Source of the DNA: an uncultured Verrucomicrobia subdivision 3 bacterium
GTDB taxonomy: Bacteria; Verrucomicrobiota; Verrucomicrobiia; Limisphaerales; UBA8199
NCBI GenBank assembly: GCA_903913865.1
Contig: CAIWMU010000127.1
Location: 62,001-126,000, forward strand
DNA length: 64,000 bases
Direction: 5' to 3'
Below the pieces are notes generated by a model that saw nothing but the letters and a program-made list of their open reading frames with translations, was not told the DNA's origin and did not search any database. A program made the position numbers and the translations under genes. This document shows positions 43,212 to 52,741 of the stretch, piece by piece (the stretch's first letter is position 1; each line of letters begins with the position of its first letter).

Positions 43212-43595
43212 AAATAATAAGACGTGCAGAATCCGTTTTGGTTCAGAAGGTCCATGCGTTCCCGGCAATCCGCCGGTCAGACGAGCGAACTAAAACGCAG
43301 TTCTGAGATGGGGACGGATAAAGCCGCCCCGAATCTCAAAGGGAGATTCTTGATTAGGTTACCATCCGATGGTTAAAAAATCAAACGTAACCAGACTTCA
43401 AAGCTAAAATGCAGACCTGATGAACCCAATCCGAACAGTAGGACATACTTCCGGCCGGGTTTCAAGCTTGAAATTTAAAAAAATTATCATCTCCACATTA
43501 GACACAATGGCAGGGGGGCGGAACCGATCAACCAGCACTGCCCGGGTGATGAGGCAAAGCTTGAATTTGAGTCCGTGGCATGGGAAAACGGGGTG
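43212..43595 (+). other. Divergent promoter region between rpoD and a Tat TIM-barrel gene
   Basis: No gene is seen in these 384 bases. Three symmetric elements occur: a broken stem TGAGAT-GGGG-CGG / CCG-CCCC-ATCTCA (43304-43338), ACCATC-C-GATGGT (43361-43373), and the perfect 14-bp palindrome TTTCAAGCTTGAAA (43460-43473) followed by an A/T-rich run. The last two look like operator half-sites for a dimeric regulator, but no regulator gene is nearby. No convincing -35/-10 pair was found for either gene. Confidence 0.45.
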
Positions 43596-44555
43596 ATGCA
43601 AAATAATCGGGTAAATCGACGCAAATTTCTGGGGGGTGTCGCCGGCATGCTGGCGGTCGGGGTGGCAAGTCCCCTTTGGCTGAATGCTGCACCAAAGCGG
43701 GCTTCAGGAAAATCTGTCCGTCTGGGAGGTCCCGTGTTCGACCCGCCCGGGGATCCGGACAAACTGGCACGGGCCCATCGGTTGATGGGGTATCGGGCTG
43801 CCTACTGCCCCAACATCCCGATCAAAGATGGCGCCCTGATTCGCTCGTTTGAAGATGCATTTGCCCGTGAGGACGTGGTGATCGCGGAGGTGGGGCGTTG
43901 GGTCAATCTGATGGATGCCAACCCTGAGAAGCGGCAGAAAAATCTGGAGACGGTTATTGAAGGGCTGGCACTGGCGGACGCAGTTGGTGCCTGTTGTTGC
44001 GTTGACATTGCCGGTTCCTTCAGCCCGGAATCCTGGTTTGGTCCCCACCCCCGTAATTTCTCCCGTGAGCATTTTGATGCCAGTGTGGAGAATGCCCGGA
44101 AAATCATTGATGCTGTGAAGCCGAAGCGGGCCAAGTTTTGCTACGAGATGATGGGATGGGCCTGGCCACACAGCCCGGAGGCTGGGGTCAAGCTGATTCG
44201 GGCAGTGGACCGCAAAGGGTTCGGTGCACATCTGGACCCCTGTAACCTGATTAATTCCCCCGAGAAGTTCTACGACAACACAGCGCTGCTGAACGAGTCG
44301 TTCGACAAACTCGGGAAGTGGATTGTCAGTTGCCATGCCAAGGACCTTGCTTGGGAGGTCGAGTTAAACCTGCACTTCAAGGAGGTCATTCCGGGGCGGG
44401 GCAGGCTCGATTATGCTACTTACCTGCGCCGTGTTTCCCAGTTGCCGCAGAACACTCCCCTGATGCTCGAGCATCTGAACGGGGCAGGGGAATATCAGGA
44501 GGCCAGAAACTATATCTTTGCAGCTGGAAAGACGGCCGGTGTGTGCTTTGACTGA
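43596..44555 (+). CDS. Tat-exported sugar phosphate isomerase/epimerase-like TIM barrel
   Basis: 319 residues with a twin-arginine signal (NRRKFLGGVAGMLAVGVAS) and an AP-endonuclease-2-like barrel. Metal-site candidates are CCCVDIAG, FCYEMMG, GAHLDPCNLIN, VSCHAKDL and LMLEHLNGAGEY in the order expected. Exported members of this fold are common in Planctomycetes and Verrucomicrobia and presumably act on sugars in the periplasm; the substrate is unknown. ATG 43596 keeps the Tat motif near the start. It converges on metF with a 32-base gap and no visible terminator. Confidence 0.83.
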   Translation: MQNNRVNRRKFLGGVAGMLAVGVASPLWLNAAPKRASGKSVRLGGPVFDPPGDPDKLARAHRLMGYRAAYCPNIPIKDGALIRSFEDAFAREDVVIAEVGRWVNLMDANPEKRQKNLETVIEGLALADAVGACCCVDIAGSFSPESWFGPHPRNFSREHFDASVENARKIIDAVKPKRAKFCYEMMGWAWPHSPEAGVKLIRAVDRKGFGAHLDPCNLINSPEKFYDNTALLNESFDKLGKWIVSCHAKDLAWEVELNLHFKEVIPGRGRLDYATYLRRVSQLPQNTPLMLEHLNGAGEYQEARNYIFAAGKTAGVCFD

Positions 44556-44587
44556 TTGTTCACGGGGGATTCCGGGCTCCAGCCGAT

Positions 44588-45472
44588 TCAGCTCAGGGTG
44601 AGATTCGCCACCACCCGCAGGGTTGAGGCGGATTTGTTGAGGCTGTAGAAATGCAGGCCGGGCACTCCCTGCGCCAGCAGTTCGCGGCATTGTTGGGATG
44701 CGTATTCGATCCCGAATTCAGCGGCCGCATCGTCGTTATGTTCCAGCTGGTCAAGTCGAGTGGCGAGCGCCGGGGGGATCTTCGCCCCGCACAACTGGGT
44801 GAACCTGCGGATTTGTGAGGCGCTTAGTATTGAAATGACCCCCGGTATCACGGGGATTGAAACACCTGCCTTGACCAGACTGTCCCTGAATTCAAAGAAG
44901 TCTGTATTGTCAAAGAACAGCTGGGTGATGATGAAATCGGCACCGGCATCCACTTTGGCCTTGAGGTGGCGCCAATCTTGATGTTTCCCACCCTTGCAGG
45001 CAACATGGCCCTCGGGAAATCCCGCAACACCGACCGAAAAATCACCCCGTTCCCGTGCATATTTGACGAGCTGGCTGGCGTATTCGAATCCGCCCGGAGT
45101 GGTTTGGAAGTCGGTCCCGCTCGGCGGATCACCACGGAGGGCGAGGATGTTTCTGCATCCCAGGGACTGAATGCGATCCAGCAGTTCCCCGACCTGAACC
45201 TCGGTGTGGCCGACGCAGGTGAGATGCGCCAGGGCGGTCAGGTTGTGGCGTTTTGTGATTTCATCGACGATCTGGAGGGTTTTCTCCCGCGTGCTGCCCC
45301 CGGCCCCATAGGTTACGGAGCAGTAATCGGGCTTGATCGCCATCAGCGCCGGAATCGTTTTCTCATACAGGTTCCTGTCCCCCTCGGCAGTTTTTGGGGG
45401 GAATACCTCGAACGAGATGACCGGGCGGCCCTGAGCCGCACGGGTTGAGTAGATGTCCTTGATGAACTGCAT
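44588..45472 (-). CDS. metF: 5,10-methylenetetrahydrofolate reductase
   Basis: Reduces methylene-THF to methyl-THF for methionine synthesis. 294 residues, a single FAD-binding TIM barrel as in E. coli MetF. Conserved parts: VISFEVFPPKTAEGD (catalytic Glu), YCSVTYGAGGSTREKT, LALRGDPPSGTDF and IPVIPGVISILSASQI. It is the last of a minus-strand set and begins 20 bases after the TolC-like gene. Confidence 0.95.
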   Translation of the reverse strand: MQFIKDIYSTRAAQGRPVISFEVFPPKTAEGDRNLYEKTIPALMAIKPDYCSVTYGAGGSTREKTLQIVDEITKRHNLTALAHLTCVGHTEVQVGELLDRIQSLGCRNILALRGDPPSGTDFQTTPGGFEYASQLVKYARERGDFSVGVAGFPEGHVACKGGKHQDWRHLKAKVDAGADFIITQLFFDNTDFFEFRDSLVKAGVSIPVIPGVISILSASQIRRFTQLCGAKIPPALATRLDQLEHNDDAAAEFGIEYASQQCRELLAQGVPGLHFYSLNKSASTLRVVANLTLS

Positions 45473-45492
45473 GCGGCTGAAAGGAATGGCCC

Positions 45493-47094
45493 TTAGCGGA
45501 TGTTCAGATTGACGTGGCGCCGCTCGAGGGTGGTTCCCTCATACTGGGCGAGTTGAGCCAGTGCGATATTGTAATCGGCCAGGGAACGGATTTCGGAGGA
45601 GCGGCTGGTGGTGAGGTCGCGTTGGAGGCGCAGGACCTCAAAACTGGTGCTCTTGCCGCTTGCCAACTTCTTTTGCTCAGCCTCAAGGGCTGCTTCCGCA
45701 TAAATCCGGGCTTCCCGTGTGGCGCCCACCCTCTGAAAACTGGTGTTCACGGAGGCGATGGCGTTTTCAATCTGGATCATGACACCCTGCTCAAGCTGGC
45801 GGAGGGTGAGGGCGATCTGCTCCTTGGTGGCTTTGGCTGCCCGGTAGCTGTTGCGGCTGGAGGTCTGGCTGAGCGGCATGGTGACCTGCCCGCCATAGGA
45901 CCAGAAGGGGTAGTCACCGGTTGAAAACTGGTTGAACACGCCCGAGTATTCGGTTGATGAACCCGCATGGCCGTAAGTGCCCACCACGTCCAATTGGGGC
46001 AGAATCTGGTTCTTTTGGTAGCGAACGATGTAACCCTGCTTTTCGAGGCTGATCCGCTGTTGCACGAGATCCGGGCGGAGCCTCAGGCCGTTCTGCCAGG
46101 ATTCCTGAAGGTCAAATTTCTGGGGCACCGCGATCAGCGCCAGAGTGGGAAGAACGTGTGCTTTGGACCATTTCGTGTAGTCATCGCTGAGGAGGTTTTT
46201 CAGAACACGCTGTGCTGTGTCCTCGTTGCCCTGGGAGGCGAGAAGGTCGGCCCTGCTGCTGGCAGCCTGAGCCTCGGATTGCTTCTCATCCAAAGGAGCG
46301 AGGGCCCCTACTTCCACACGTTTGCGGTTCTCCAGTAGGAGTCGATCGGCCAGTTCCAGTGCCTTTTCCTGCACGCGAACACTTTCCTGAGCGAAAATGA
46401 GGTTGTAATAGGCCATTTCCACCGCCGTCACCGTGGAAACGATCTGGTTTCGCAGATCCCAATCGGAGATCTCGACATTTTTCTTATCCAGAAAGATCTG
46501 CATCCGTGCCGAGTCCACCAGAAATCCCTTCAGCAGGGGTTGCCTGAGGGAAAGGGCCCCCATGGACCCGCTGCTGTTTTCAAAGGGGCTGCGGATGGAA
46601 ACGGATTGGAAGTTGGTGCTCCGGTAGGAGAGGGTGTTGCCTGTCGTGATATCCTGAAAACTGTTGGTGACGACGAAGGGTTGCGTCAGGTCTGCAGCGA
46701 AGGATGGGCGTGTCCCATAGGCATCGGTCACGTTCGCCCCGAGGCTGTAGGTCATACCCCAGGGAGCAAGGCCCTGAACACCGGCCCGGAAGCTGTCCGC
46801 CTCCGATTCGTTTCCGGTGTAGGGACGTCCCTGTGGGTCAACACCACCAGCAGAAAGGCTGTATTGATGCTCGCCGGACAGAGAAAGCGAGGGGTCATAG
46901 GCGCCGTAAGCCGCTTTGAGGGAGTATCGCGAAATCTCTGGGGAGTATCGACGGATCTGGATGTCCAAATTATGGCGCAAAGCCGTTTCAATGCATTCCT
47001 CGAGGGAAAGCTTGCGGATCTCCTGGCCGGAAGTCTGGCCGAACGCGACGGTGGCAGCCGTCGCCAGTGCTGCTCCAATGCTCAAAATTCTCAT
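45493..47094 (-). CDS. TolC-family outer-membrane efflux protein
   Basis: 533 residues from ATG 47092-47094, with a signal peptide (MRILSIGAALATAATVAFG). The track start is seven codons earlier, and neither start has a clear ribosome binding site. It has the two OEP repeats of long amphipathic helices: LSLEECIETALRHNLDIQIRR marks the first, and EQIALTLRQLEQGVMIQIENAI lies near the second. The outer-membrane beta region LSGEHQYSLSAGG and the Q/A-rich coils fit a trimeric channel-tunnel. No inner-membrane pump or adaptor gene is adjacent. The spacing suggests an operon with Sua5 upstream and metF downstream. Confidence 0.88.
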   Translation of the reverse strand: MRILSIGAALATAATVAFGQTSGQEIRKLSLEECIETALRHNLDIQIRRYSPEISRYSLKAAYGAYDPSLSLSGEHQYSLSAGGVDPQGRPYTGNESEADSFRAGVQGLAPWGMTYSLGANVTDAYGTRPSFAADLTQPFVVTNSFQDITTGNTLSYRSTNFQSVSIRSPFENSSGSMGALSLRQPLLKGFLVDSARMQIFLDKKNVEISDWDLRNQIVSTVTAVEMAYYNLIFAQESVRVQEKALELADRLLLENRKRVEVGALAPLDEKQSEAQAASSRADLLASQGNEDTAQRVLKNLLSDDYTKWSKAHVLPTLALIAVPQKFDLQESWQNGLRLRPDLVQQRISLEKQGYIVRYQKNQILPQLDVVGTYGHAGSSTEYSGVFNQFSTGDYPFWSYGGQVTMPLSQTSSRNSYRAAKATKEQIALTLRQLEQGVMIQIENAIASVNTSFQRVGATREARIYAEAALEAEQKKLASGKSTSFEVLRLQRDLTTSRSSEIRSLADYNIALAQLAQYEGTTLERRHVNLNIR

Positions 47095-47128
47095 TGAGGG
47101 GGCATCTTGGAACATTTTTGCCCAAACG

Positions 47129-48172
47129 TCAAACGATAGCTCCAGCGCGGGAGAGCCGGTCGGTCACGCCTCCCCATTCCGAACCCCCGGGTGGAGCCTC
47201 GGCAACGATCCACCGGGCCCCCGCCTCGTCGCAGGCGTGGAGTTCCCCATAAATGGCACGGGCGAAGGCCTCCGCATCGTGGGGAATCACCGCCACTCTG
47301 GCCAGACCTTCGACGGAGGGTATCCTGTCGTAGGCAATGACATGGCAGCCTGTTCCGCAGATCCCGTGTGCGCTCAATTGCTGGTGCAGATCGGCGTCGT
47401 TCCTCCATTGTAGGAGCAGGAGTTTTCCTTTGGGCGAGTAATGTTTTGGGAGCAACCCGGGGCTTCTGAGTTGCCCCTCCGCCTGACCAGCAACTGCAAG
47501 ATCACCAAGTATTGTGAGCAGGGCTTCCGCGTGGACCATTCCGGGGCGCAAAATTCTCGGCGGATTGACGCAAAGATCCAGCACTGTGGATTCGATGCCG
47601 ACTTGTGATTGGCCTCCATCCACCACAAGGGGAATGCGATTTCCAAGGTTGCGCAGCACATGCCGGGCGTTCGTGGGGGATATCTCATTCGAGGGATTCG
47701 CGCTGGGGGCTGCCAGAGGGAATCCGCAACGGCGGATCACCTCCTGCATGAACGGATGGCCCGGCCAGCGGATGCCCACGGTATCCCCGCCTGCAGTCAC
47801 GATGTCCGGGATCCTGCGGGAGCGGGGCAGGACAAGAGTCAGGGGACCGGGCCAGAAGGCCCTGGCCAGTTTTTCAGCGGCAGGGGGCCATTCCCGGGCG
47901 CATTCCCGGGCCATCTCGAGGCCGGTCACGTGGACAATGATCGGATTGTGCGAAGGACGCCCTTTTACCTGATAAATTTTTTCAACCGCACGCGCATCCA
48001 ATGCGTTGGCCGCCAGCCCGTAAACCGTCTCTGTGGGAAGCGCAACAACCTCCCCCTTTTTCAGAAGGAAGGCTGCCCGCTCCAGCGCGCGCTCAAAGAG
48101 CTCCGGAGTATGCGTCGGAAGCAGCTCGGCCTGATGGTTTGTTCCAGATTCCACGGTCGGTATTATAGACAT
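47129..48172 (-). CDS. Threonylcarbamoyl-AMP synthase (Sua5 type)
   Basis: Makes threonylcarbamoyl-AMP for t6A37 of ANN-decoding tRNAs. 347 residues: the YrdC domain (VVALPTETVYGLAANALDA, YQVKGRPSHNPIIVHV, FPLAAPSANPSNEISPT) plus a C-terminal Sua5 domain (LPKHYSPKGKLLLL to the end), so it is the long archaeal/eukaryote-like form rather than the short YrdC/TsaC. The linker SPGLLPKHYSPKG is the normal hinge. It lies 67 bases after the MazG-like gene and 34 before the TolC-like gene. Confidence 0.94.
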   Translation of the reverse strand: MSIIPTVESGTNHQAELLPTHTPELFERALERAAFLLKKGEVVALPTETVYGLAANALDARAVEKIYQVKGRPSHNPIIVHVTGLEMARECAREWPPAAEKLARAFWPGPLTLVLPRSRRIPDIVTAGGDTVGIRWPGHPFMQEVIRRCGFPLAAPSANPSNEISPTNARHVLRNLGNRIPLVVDGGQSQVGIESTVLDLCVNPPRILRPGMVHAEALLTILGDLAVAGQAEGQLRSPGLLPKHYSPKGKLLLLQWRNDADLHQQLSAHGICGTGCHVIAYDRIPSVEGLARVAVIPHDAEAFARAIYGELHACDEAGARWIVAEAPPGGSEWGGVTDRLSRAGAIV

Positions 48173-48239
48173 TTACAGCACCGGGAGAAGTGCCGATTGC
48201 CCGGTTCCGGTTCTTGATCGTCCCGCAAACTCTCTCTGC

Positions 48240-48626
48240 TCACCGTGAATGCAGACCTTTGGTAATCAGCAGCTCACGCTGTTTCTTCGTGAGCCTTTTT
48301 TGGGGTGTCACCGGGTATTTTGCCCGGTTCTGAATCATTTTGGCGGTGAAGGCCTGCTCCAGATCGATATTCAGCGTGTCGGCTATGCGGAGCACGTAAA
48401 AGAAAATGTCCGCAAGTTCATCGGTCACGGCCCTGGCCCTGACCGGATTTTTCATCACCTCCAGGGACTCCGCCTCGCTGAGCCACTGAAAAATCTCCAG
48501 CAACTCGGCAGCTTCCCCTGTGAGGGCCATGCTGAGGTTTTTGGGGGTGTGAAACTTGTCCCACTTCCGCTCGGCGACAAAGGCCCTTTGGGCCGCAATC
48601 AAAGCACCAACATTCAGCGTTTCCAT
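48240..48626 (-). CDS. MazG-like nucleotide pyrophosphohydrolase (dCTPase-like)
   Basis: 128 residues from ATG 48624-48626. All-alpha NTP pyrophosphatase with the metal motifs EAAELLEIFQWL and DELADIFFYVLRIAD; the acidic EExxE/ExxD pattern of the MazG/dUTPase-2 group is complete. It is closest in layout to small dCTP pyrophosphatases such as DCTPP1 (the typical WDKFHTPKNLSMAL N terminus). Probable role: hydrolysis of dCTP or modified dCTP. The track ORF extends 145 codons antisense into trpD and is wrong upstream. It is divergent from trpD. Confidence 0.9.
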   Translation of the reverse strand: METLNVGALIAAQRAFVAERKWDKFHTPKNLSMALTGEAAELLEIFQWLSEAESLEVMKNPVRARAVTDELADIFFYVLRIADTLNIDLEQAFTAKMIQNRAKYPVTPQKRLTKKQRELLITKGLHSR

Positions 48627-48722
48627 GGGGTGCAAGGGTATGAATGCGACAGGGGAAGGCCAGCGGGAAAGGAGTTGCCTTTTGCGGCTTGGTCTACGGC
48701 AAGGATTGAATATCATTTGCCC

Positions 48723-49787
48723 ATGCTGCAAACCTTGACAAACGAACTGGGCCGGGGGAGGCATCTGACGGATGATCAGGTGCGGGACGCCATTGTCTGC
48801 CTGACCGACGAACACATTCCGGTCGTCACCAAGGCGGATTTTCTCACCGCTCTGGCGCGCAAGGGGGAAACGATCGGGGAAATAGCGGGTTTTGTCAGGG
48901 AGTTGCGTGGGCGCAGCATCGCACCGTTGTTGGATGAGGGGATCCGGGGCGGGACCCTGCTGGATGTCGTGGGGACGGGGGGGGATCGGCTGAGCACATT
49001 TAACATTTCGACGACTGTTGCGCTGCTGGCGGCGGCAGCCGGGGTCTGCGTCGTGAAGCATGGAAACCGTGGAAGCACTTCACCTGTGGGTAGTGCCGAT
49101 GTGATGGAGGCGCTCGGAATTCCGTTTGATTTGGGGGCGGATCAGGTGGGGGCTTTTCTGGTCCGCCACCGTTTTGCCTTCTTCTTTGCCCCGAAATACC
49201 ATCCCGCATTCCGGCACATTGTTCCCGCCAGAAAACTGTGTGCGGAGCGGGGGCAGGGAACCATTTTCAACTTTCTTGGGCCATTGCTGAATCCCGCCCG
49301 GCCGGATGTGATGCTGGTTGGGGTTTCGAGGCCGGACTTGTGCGAACCGCTGGCCAAAGTCCTCCAATCGGTGGGGGTGCGCCGCGCCATGGTGGTGTGC
49401 GGTTCGGTGCCAATGGCTGATGGAACGGTTCGGCATCTGGATGAACTTTCCAGCCTGGGGCCGACAACGATTGCGGAGTTCCATCAGGACCATGCTTTTT
49501 GCGTTTCTGCGCTCGATCCCTCATCGTTTCCCATCCAACCGGTCTGTTTGGAGGATCTCAAAGGGGGGGGGCGGGAGGAGAACGCGGGTTTGATCAAAGC
49601 GGTGTTGAAGGGGGATGACCGTGGTCCCCGCCGGGATGTCGTCCTGCTGAACGCGGCGGCGGCCCTCTTTGTGGCCGGGAGGGCGATGAGCCTGACCGAA
49701 GGATGGGAAGTGGCTGCTTCGACCATCGACAGCGGGGCGGCCTGGAGTAAATTCCTGGAGTTGGTCGCCTTGACGCCCCCCCGCTAG
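48723..49787 (+). CDS. trpD: Anthranilate phosphoribosyltransferase
   Basis: Joins anthranilate to PRPP in tryptophan synthesis. 354 residues, normal for the family. Motifs: GTGGDRLSTFNISTT (PRPP/metal loop), VVKHGNRGSTSPVGSADVMEALG and GTIFNFLGPLLNPARP. ATG 48723 gives the standard N terminus; the track start at 48249 lies in the MazG-like gene. It is far from trpF (16 kb), so trp genes are dispersed. nuoA follows after 40 bases, an unusual neighbour. Confidence 0.94.
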   Translation: MLQTLTNELGRGRHLTDDQVRDAIVCLTDEHIPVVTKADFLTALARKGETIGEIAGFVRELRGRSIAPLLDEGIRGGTLLDVVGTGGDRLSTFNISTTVALLAAAAGVCVVKHGNRGSTSPVGSADVMEALGIPFDLGADQVGAFLVRHRFAFFFAPKYHPAFRHIVPARKLCAERGQGTIFNFLGPLLNPARPDVMLVGVSRPDLCEPLAKVLQSVGVRRAMVVCGSVPMADGTVRHLDELSSLGPTTIAEFHQDHAFCVSALDPSSFPIQPVCLEDLKGGGREENAGLIKAVLKGDDRGPRRDVVLLNAAAALFVAGRAMSLTEGWEVAASTIDSGAAWSKFLELVALTPPR

Positions 49788-49827
49788 GCTGGTACGGTGC
49801 TGCCGCTCATGGTTGCTTGTTTACATT

Positions 49828-50205
49828 ATGACATCTGAGCAGGGGCCTTATCTATTTTTGACCCTGCTGGGGGTTGCGGCGCTGTTGTTTGCGCTCACAC
49901 CCCTTGCTCTTGCCTGGCTCTGGGCACGCGTGTTCTCCCCTGCGAAGCCGGGGTTGGACAAGAACTCCATTTATGAGTGCGGCCTCGAGTCAAAGGGGGA
50001 TGCCTGGGTGCCGTTTCGATCGGAATATTACCTCTATGCGATCATCTTTCTGGTTCTGGATGTGGAGACCCTGTTTCTGATGCCGTTTGCGGTCTCCTTC
50101 AGCGGGCTTTCCACCGGGGCCGTTCTGGCGATGCTGGTATTTCTGCTGTTGCTTGTGGAGGGGCTGGTCTGGGCGTGGGGCAAAGGTGTGTTGAATTGGA
50201 AATGA
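49828..50205 (+). CDS. nuoA: NADH-quinone oxidoreductase subunit A
   Basis: Small membrane subunit near the quinone site of complex I. 125 residues, three helices. The conserved loop [24 protein letters not shown] between helices 1 and 2 and [14 protein letters not shown] in helix 2 are present. The track TTG start is five codons earlier; ATG 49828 is preferred. It is the first nuo gene, 31 bases before nuoB. Confidence 0.94.
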   Translation: MTSEQGPYLFLTLLGVAALLFALTPLALAWLWARVFSPAKPGLDKNSIYECGLESKGDAWVPFRSEYYLYAIIFLVLDVETLFLMPFAVSFSGLSTGAVLAMLVFLLLLVEGLVWAWGKGVLNWK

Positions 50206-50236
50206 AGCCGGTTCGTTGCAACCCATTTTGAACACC

Positions 50237-50857
50237 ATGGACGAACAACTCCGCCACGAGCTTGGGAGACAGGGGATTTTTGTCACAACCCTGGAGGAAC
50301 TCTACAATTGGGGCCGCAAGAATTCACTCTGGCCGCTGGGCTTTGGTCTTGCTTGTTGTGCCATCGAAATGATCGCCACATCCATGGCCCGGTTCGATCT
50401 GGCCCGCTTTGGTGCCGAGGTCTTCCGGCCCTCACCGAGGCAGGCCGACCTGATGATTGTGGCCGGAACGGTCACCAAGAAGATGGCTCCCCAGGTGGTG
50501 CGTCTTTACAACCAGATGGCCGAGCCGAAGTATGTCATCGCCATGGGTGCCTGCGCCATTTCTGGTGGTCCTTTCAAACAGGGTTACAACGTGCTGAAGG
50601 GAATAGACCGGTATCTTCCCGTGGATGTTCACATTCCGGGGTGCCCTCCACGTCCCGAGGCCCTCTTGGACGCGTTCATGGCTCTGCAACAGAAGATTGC
50701 CCAACAATCGTTGACCGGGGAGCATCGCCCCCGGCATTTGAGGGCCGATGTCCCCGGTGAATTTCCGGTGCCGGTATTCGGCGCCCACGATCTGCAACCG
50801 CCGAGCAACCCGCAGGTGTGGTCCGCGCCGCAGATGCGGCGGGGGGAGGGGGCGTGA
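50237..50857 (+). CDS. nuoB: NADH-quinone oxidoreductase subunit B
   Basis: Carries cluster N2, the last iron-sulfur cluster before quinone. 206 residues. Ligand cysteines are in GLACCAIEM (two adjacent), [10 protein letters not shown] and [10 protein letters not shown], so the N2 site is complete. It has an unconserved C-terminal extension of about 45 residues beyond the core ([17 protein letters not shown]). ATG 50237 is preferred over the track TTG at 50216. nuoC follows after ten bases. Confidence 0.95.
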   Translation: MDEQLRHELGRQGIFVTTLEELYNWGRKNSLWPLGFGLACCAIEMIATSMARFDLARFGAEVFRPSPRQADLMIVAGTVTKKMAPQVVRLYNQMAEPKYVIAMGACAISGGPFKQGYNVLKGIDRYLPVDVHIPGCPPRPEALLDAFMALQQKIAQQSLTGEHRPRHLRADVPGEFPVPVFGAHDLQPPSNPQVWSAPQMRRGEGA

Positions 50858-50867
50858 GGGCGTTCTG

Positions 50868-51497
50868 ATGGAAACTCTGGAACAGATCAAAGCCCGTGCT
50901 GAGGCGGCCGTCCCCGGTGCCATTCTGGGGATCCTGCTGAATAGCAGCCCATCGGCACAGCACTCCCTGGTCGTGGACAACGAACATGCCCTGGCCGTGG
51001 CTGGATTCCTAAGAGATGATCCTCAATTGCGGCTGGATTACCTTTCCAATGCAACCGGGGTGGACTGGCTGGATCGGGAGGTGAAGGAGTCGAATATCAC
51101 CCGCCAGGTGGTGGATGGGGTGGAACGTGATATTGAGGTGACCTCCGTTCGGGTCGTGCCCGGCTATCTGGAAGCTGTTTATCACCTGTATTCCATGGAA
51201 TTAAGGCACGGCCCGGTGATCCTGCGGCTGCGCACGGGAAACCGCTCCGATCTCGTGCAAATTCCCTCACTCACACCCCTGTGGCGCGGGGCGGAGTTTC
51301 AGGAGCGGGAGATTTACGATCTCTATGGGATACAGTTTACCGGGCATCCGGACCTCCGCCGCATTCTGATGTGGGACGGGTTCGAAGATCATCCCATGCG
51401 CAAGGACTACGTTGATCCGGACGATTTTGAATACGAGCCGACACCCCATGACGAGGTGCTGGAGCGGGCGGCGAGGCATTATCCGACAACCAAATGA
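50868..51497 (+). CDS. nuoC: NADH-quinone oxidoreductase subunit C (30 kDa)
   Basis: Peripheral-arm subunit that packs against NuoD. 209 residues. The signature region is present as [21 protein letters not shown] followed by [18 protein letters not shown]. The ATG at 50868 is preceded by GGGGAGGGGGCGTGAGGG, a strong ribosome binding site overlapping the nuoB stop. NuoC and NuoD are separate here, not fused. The stop overlaps nuoD as ATGA. Confidence 0.95.
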   Translation: METLEQIKARAEAAVPGAILGILLNSSPSAQHSLVVDNEHALAVAGFLRDDPQLRLDYLSNATGVDWLDREVKESNITRQVVDGVERDIEVTSVRVVPGYLEAVYHLYSMELRHGPVILRLRTGNRSDLVQIPSLTPLWRGAEFQEREIYDLYGIQFTGHPDLRRILMWDGFEDHPMRKDYVDPDDFEYEPTPHDEVLERAARHYPTTK

Positions 51498-52699
51498 CGC
51501 CTGATCATGCACATCAGAAAGCGGGTGGGGGAGGGGAAGGAACCCTGCCACAGGCATGGGGGGGGCCCTCTTATGAACTGCGATCCAGCCCGGAGGGAGA
51601 TGGCGGGCTGCTGGAGATTTCGATGGGGCCGCAGCACCCTTCCACCCACGGGGTTTTCCGGATGGATGTGGTTCTGGATGGCGAGCGGGTGGTGAAACTC
51701 AAGCCGGTGTTCGGCTACCTGCACCGGAACCATGAGAAAATCGGGGAAGGCACGACTTACCTGGGCTCAATGCCCTACACGGACCGGTTGGACTACTTTT
51801 GTTCCCTGACCAACAACTGGGCCTACGCACTGGCTGTCGAGAAACTGGCGGGGTTGGAAGCGCCGGAAAGGGCCCAATACATCCGGGTGATCACCGCTGA
51901 GTTGACCCGGCTGCAAAACCACGCATGCCTGGGAGGGTTCCTGCTGCAGGACATGGGAGCCAGTGGCACACCGTTGATGTATGCCTTCCGTGAGCGGGAG
52001 AAGATCCTTGATCTTTTTGAATCCCTGACCGGGGCCCGGATGATGTGCAATTACATGCGCTTCGGTGGTTGCAGGTGCGATCTGCCCCCCGGGTGGCTGG
52101 AGCAGGCGCGAACGGTGGTTGCGGAATTCCCCAAATTCCTGGATGAGTTTGAATCGCTTCTGAACGGGAACGAAATTCTGATGTCCCGGACACAGGGGGT
52201 GGGGGTGTTGCCACGAGACTTGGCCATCAACGCCAGCATCACTGGTCCCGTGCTGCGGGCCAGCGGGGTGAATTATGACATCCGCAAGGCTGAGCCCTAT
52301 GGCATTTATGACCGGTTCCAATTCCGCGTGCCGCTGGGGGATCACGGGGATGTGTATGACCGTTACATGATGCGGGTGCTGGAGATGCGCGAATCGATCA
52401 AGATTCTCGAACAGGCGATGGCGGCCATACCCGGCGGACCGATCATGGATCCGAAGGCCAAAATTCGCGGGTTCAGGCCCAAAGCCGGTGAGGCTTACGG
52501 GCGCATTGAAGGGCCCAAAGGGGAACTGGGTTTCTATCTCATTAGCGATGGATCGCCAAACCCCTGCCGTTATCGGGTGCGTCCCCCCAGCTTTATCAAT
52601 CTGACAGTTCTTGAGGATATGTGTCTGGGCCATCACGTGGCGGATGTGGTGGTCATTTTGGGGAGTGTGGATATTGTTCTGGGAGAGGTGGACCGGTGA
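51494..52699 (+). CDS. nuoD: NADH-quinone oxidoreductase subunit D (49 kDa)
   Basis: Forms the quinone pocket with NuoB. 401 residues. The core begins near residue 40 ([18 protein letters not shown]) and contains [13 protein letters not shown] and the C-terminal [12 protein letters not shown] non-conserved, Gly-rich N-terminal stretch of about 38 residues precedes the core. The ATG overlaps the nuoC stop by four bases. The next gene is nuoI, so nuoE, F, G and H are skipped. Confidence 0.95.
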   Translation: MTPDHAHQKAGGGGEGTLPQAWGGPSYELRSSPEGDGGLLEISMGPQHPSTHGVFRMDVVLDGERVVKLKPVFGYLHRNHEKIGEGTTYLGSMPYTDRLDYFCSLTNNWAYALAVEKLAGLEAPERAQYIRVITAELTRLQNHACLGGFLLQDMGASGTPLMYAFREREKILDLFESLTGARMMCNYMRFGGCRCDLPPGWLEQARTVVAEFPKFLDEFESLLNGNEILMSRTQGVGVLPRDLAINASITGPVLRASGVNYDIRKAEPYGIYDRFQFRVPLGDHGDVYDRYMMRVLEMRESIKILEQAMAAIPGGPIMDPKAKIRGFRPKAGEAYGRIEGPKGELGFYLISDGSPNPCRYRVRPPSFINLTVLEDMCLGHHVADVVVILGSVDIVLGEVDR

Positions 52700-52741
52700 T
52701 GTGTTCCGATCCGGCGCCGCCAGATAACAAATGAAGCTCAG

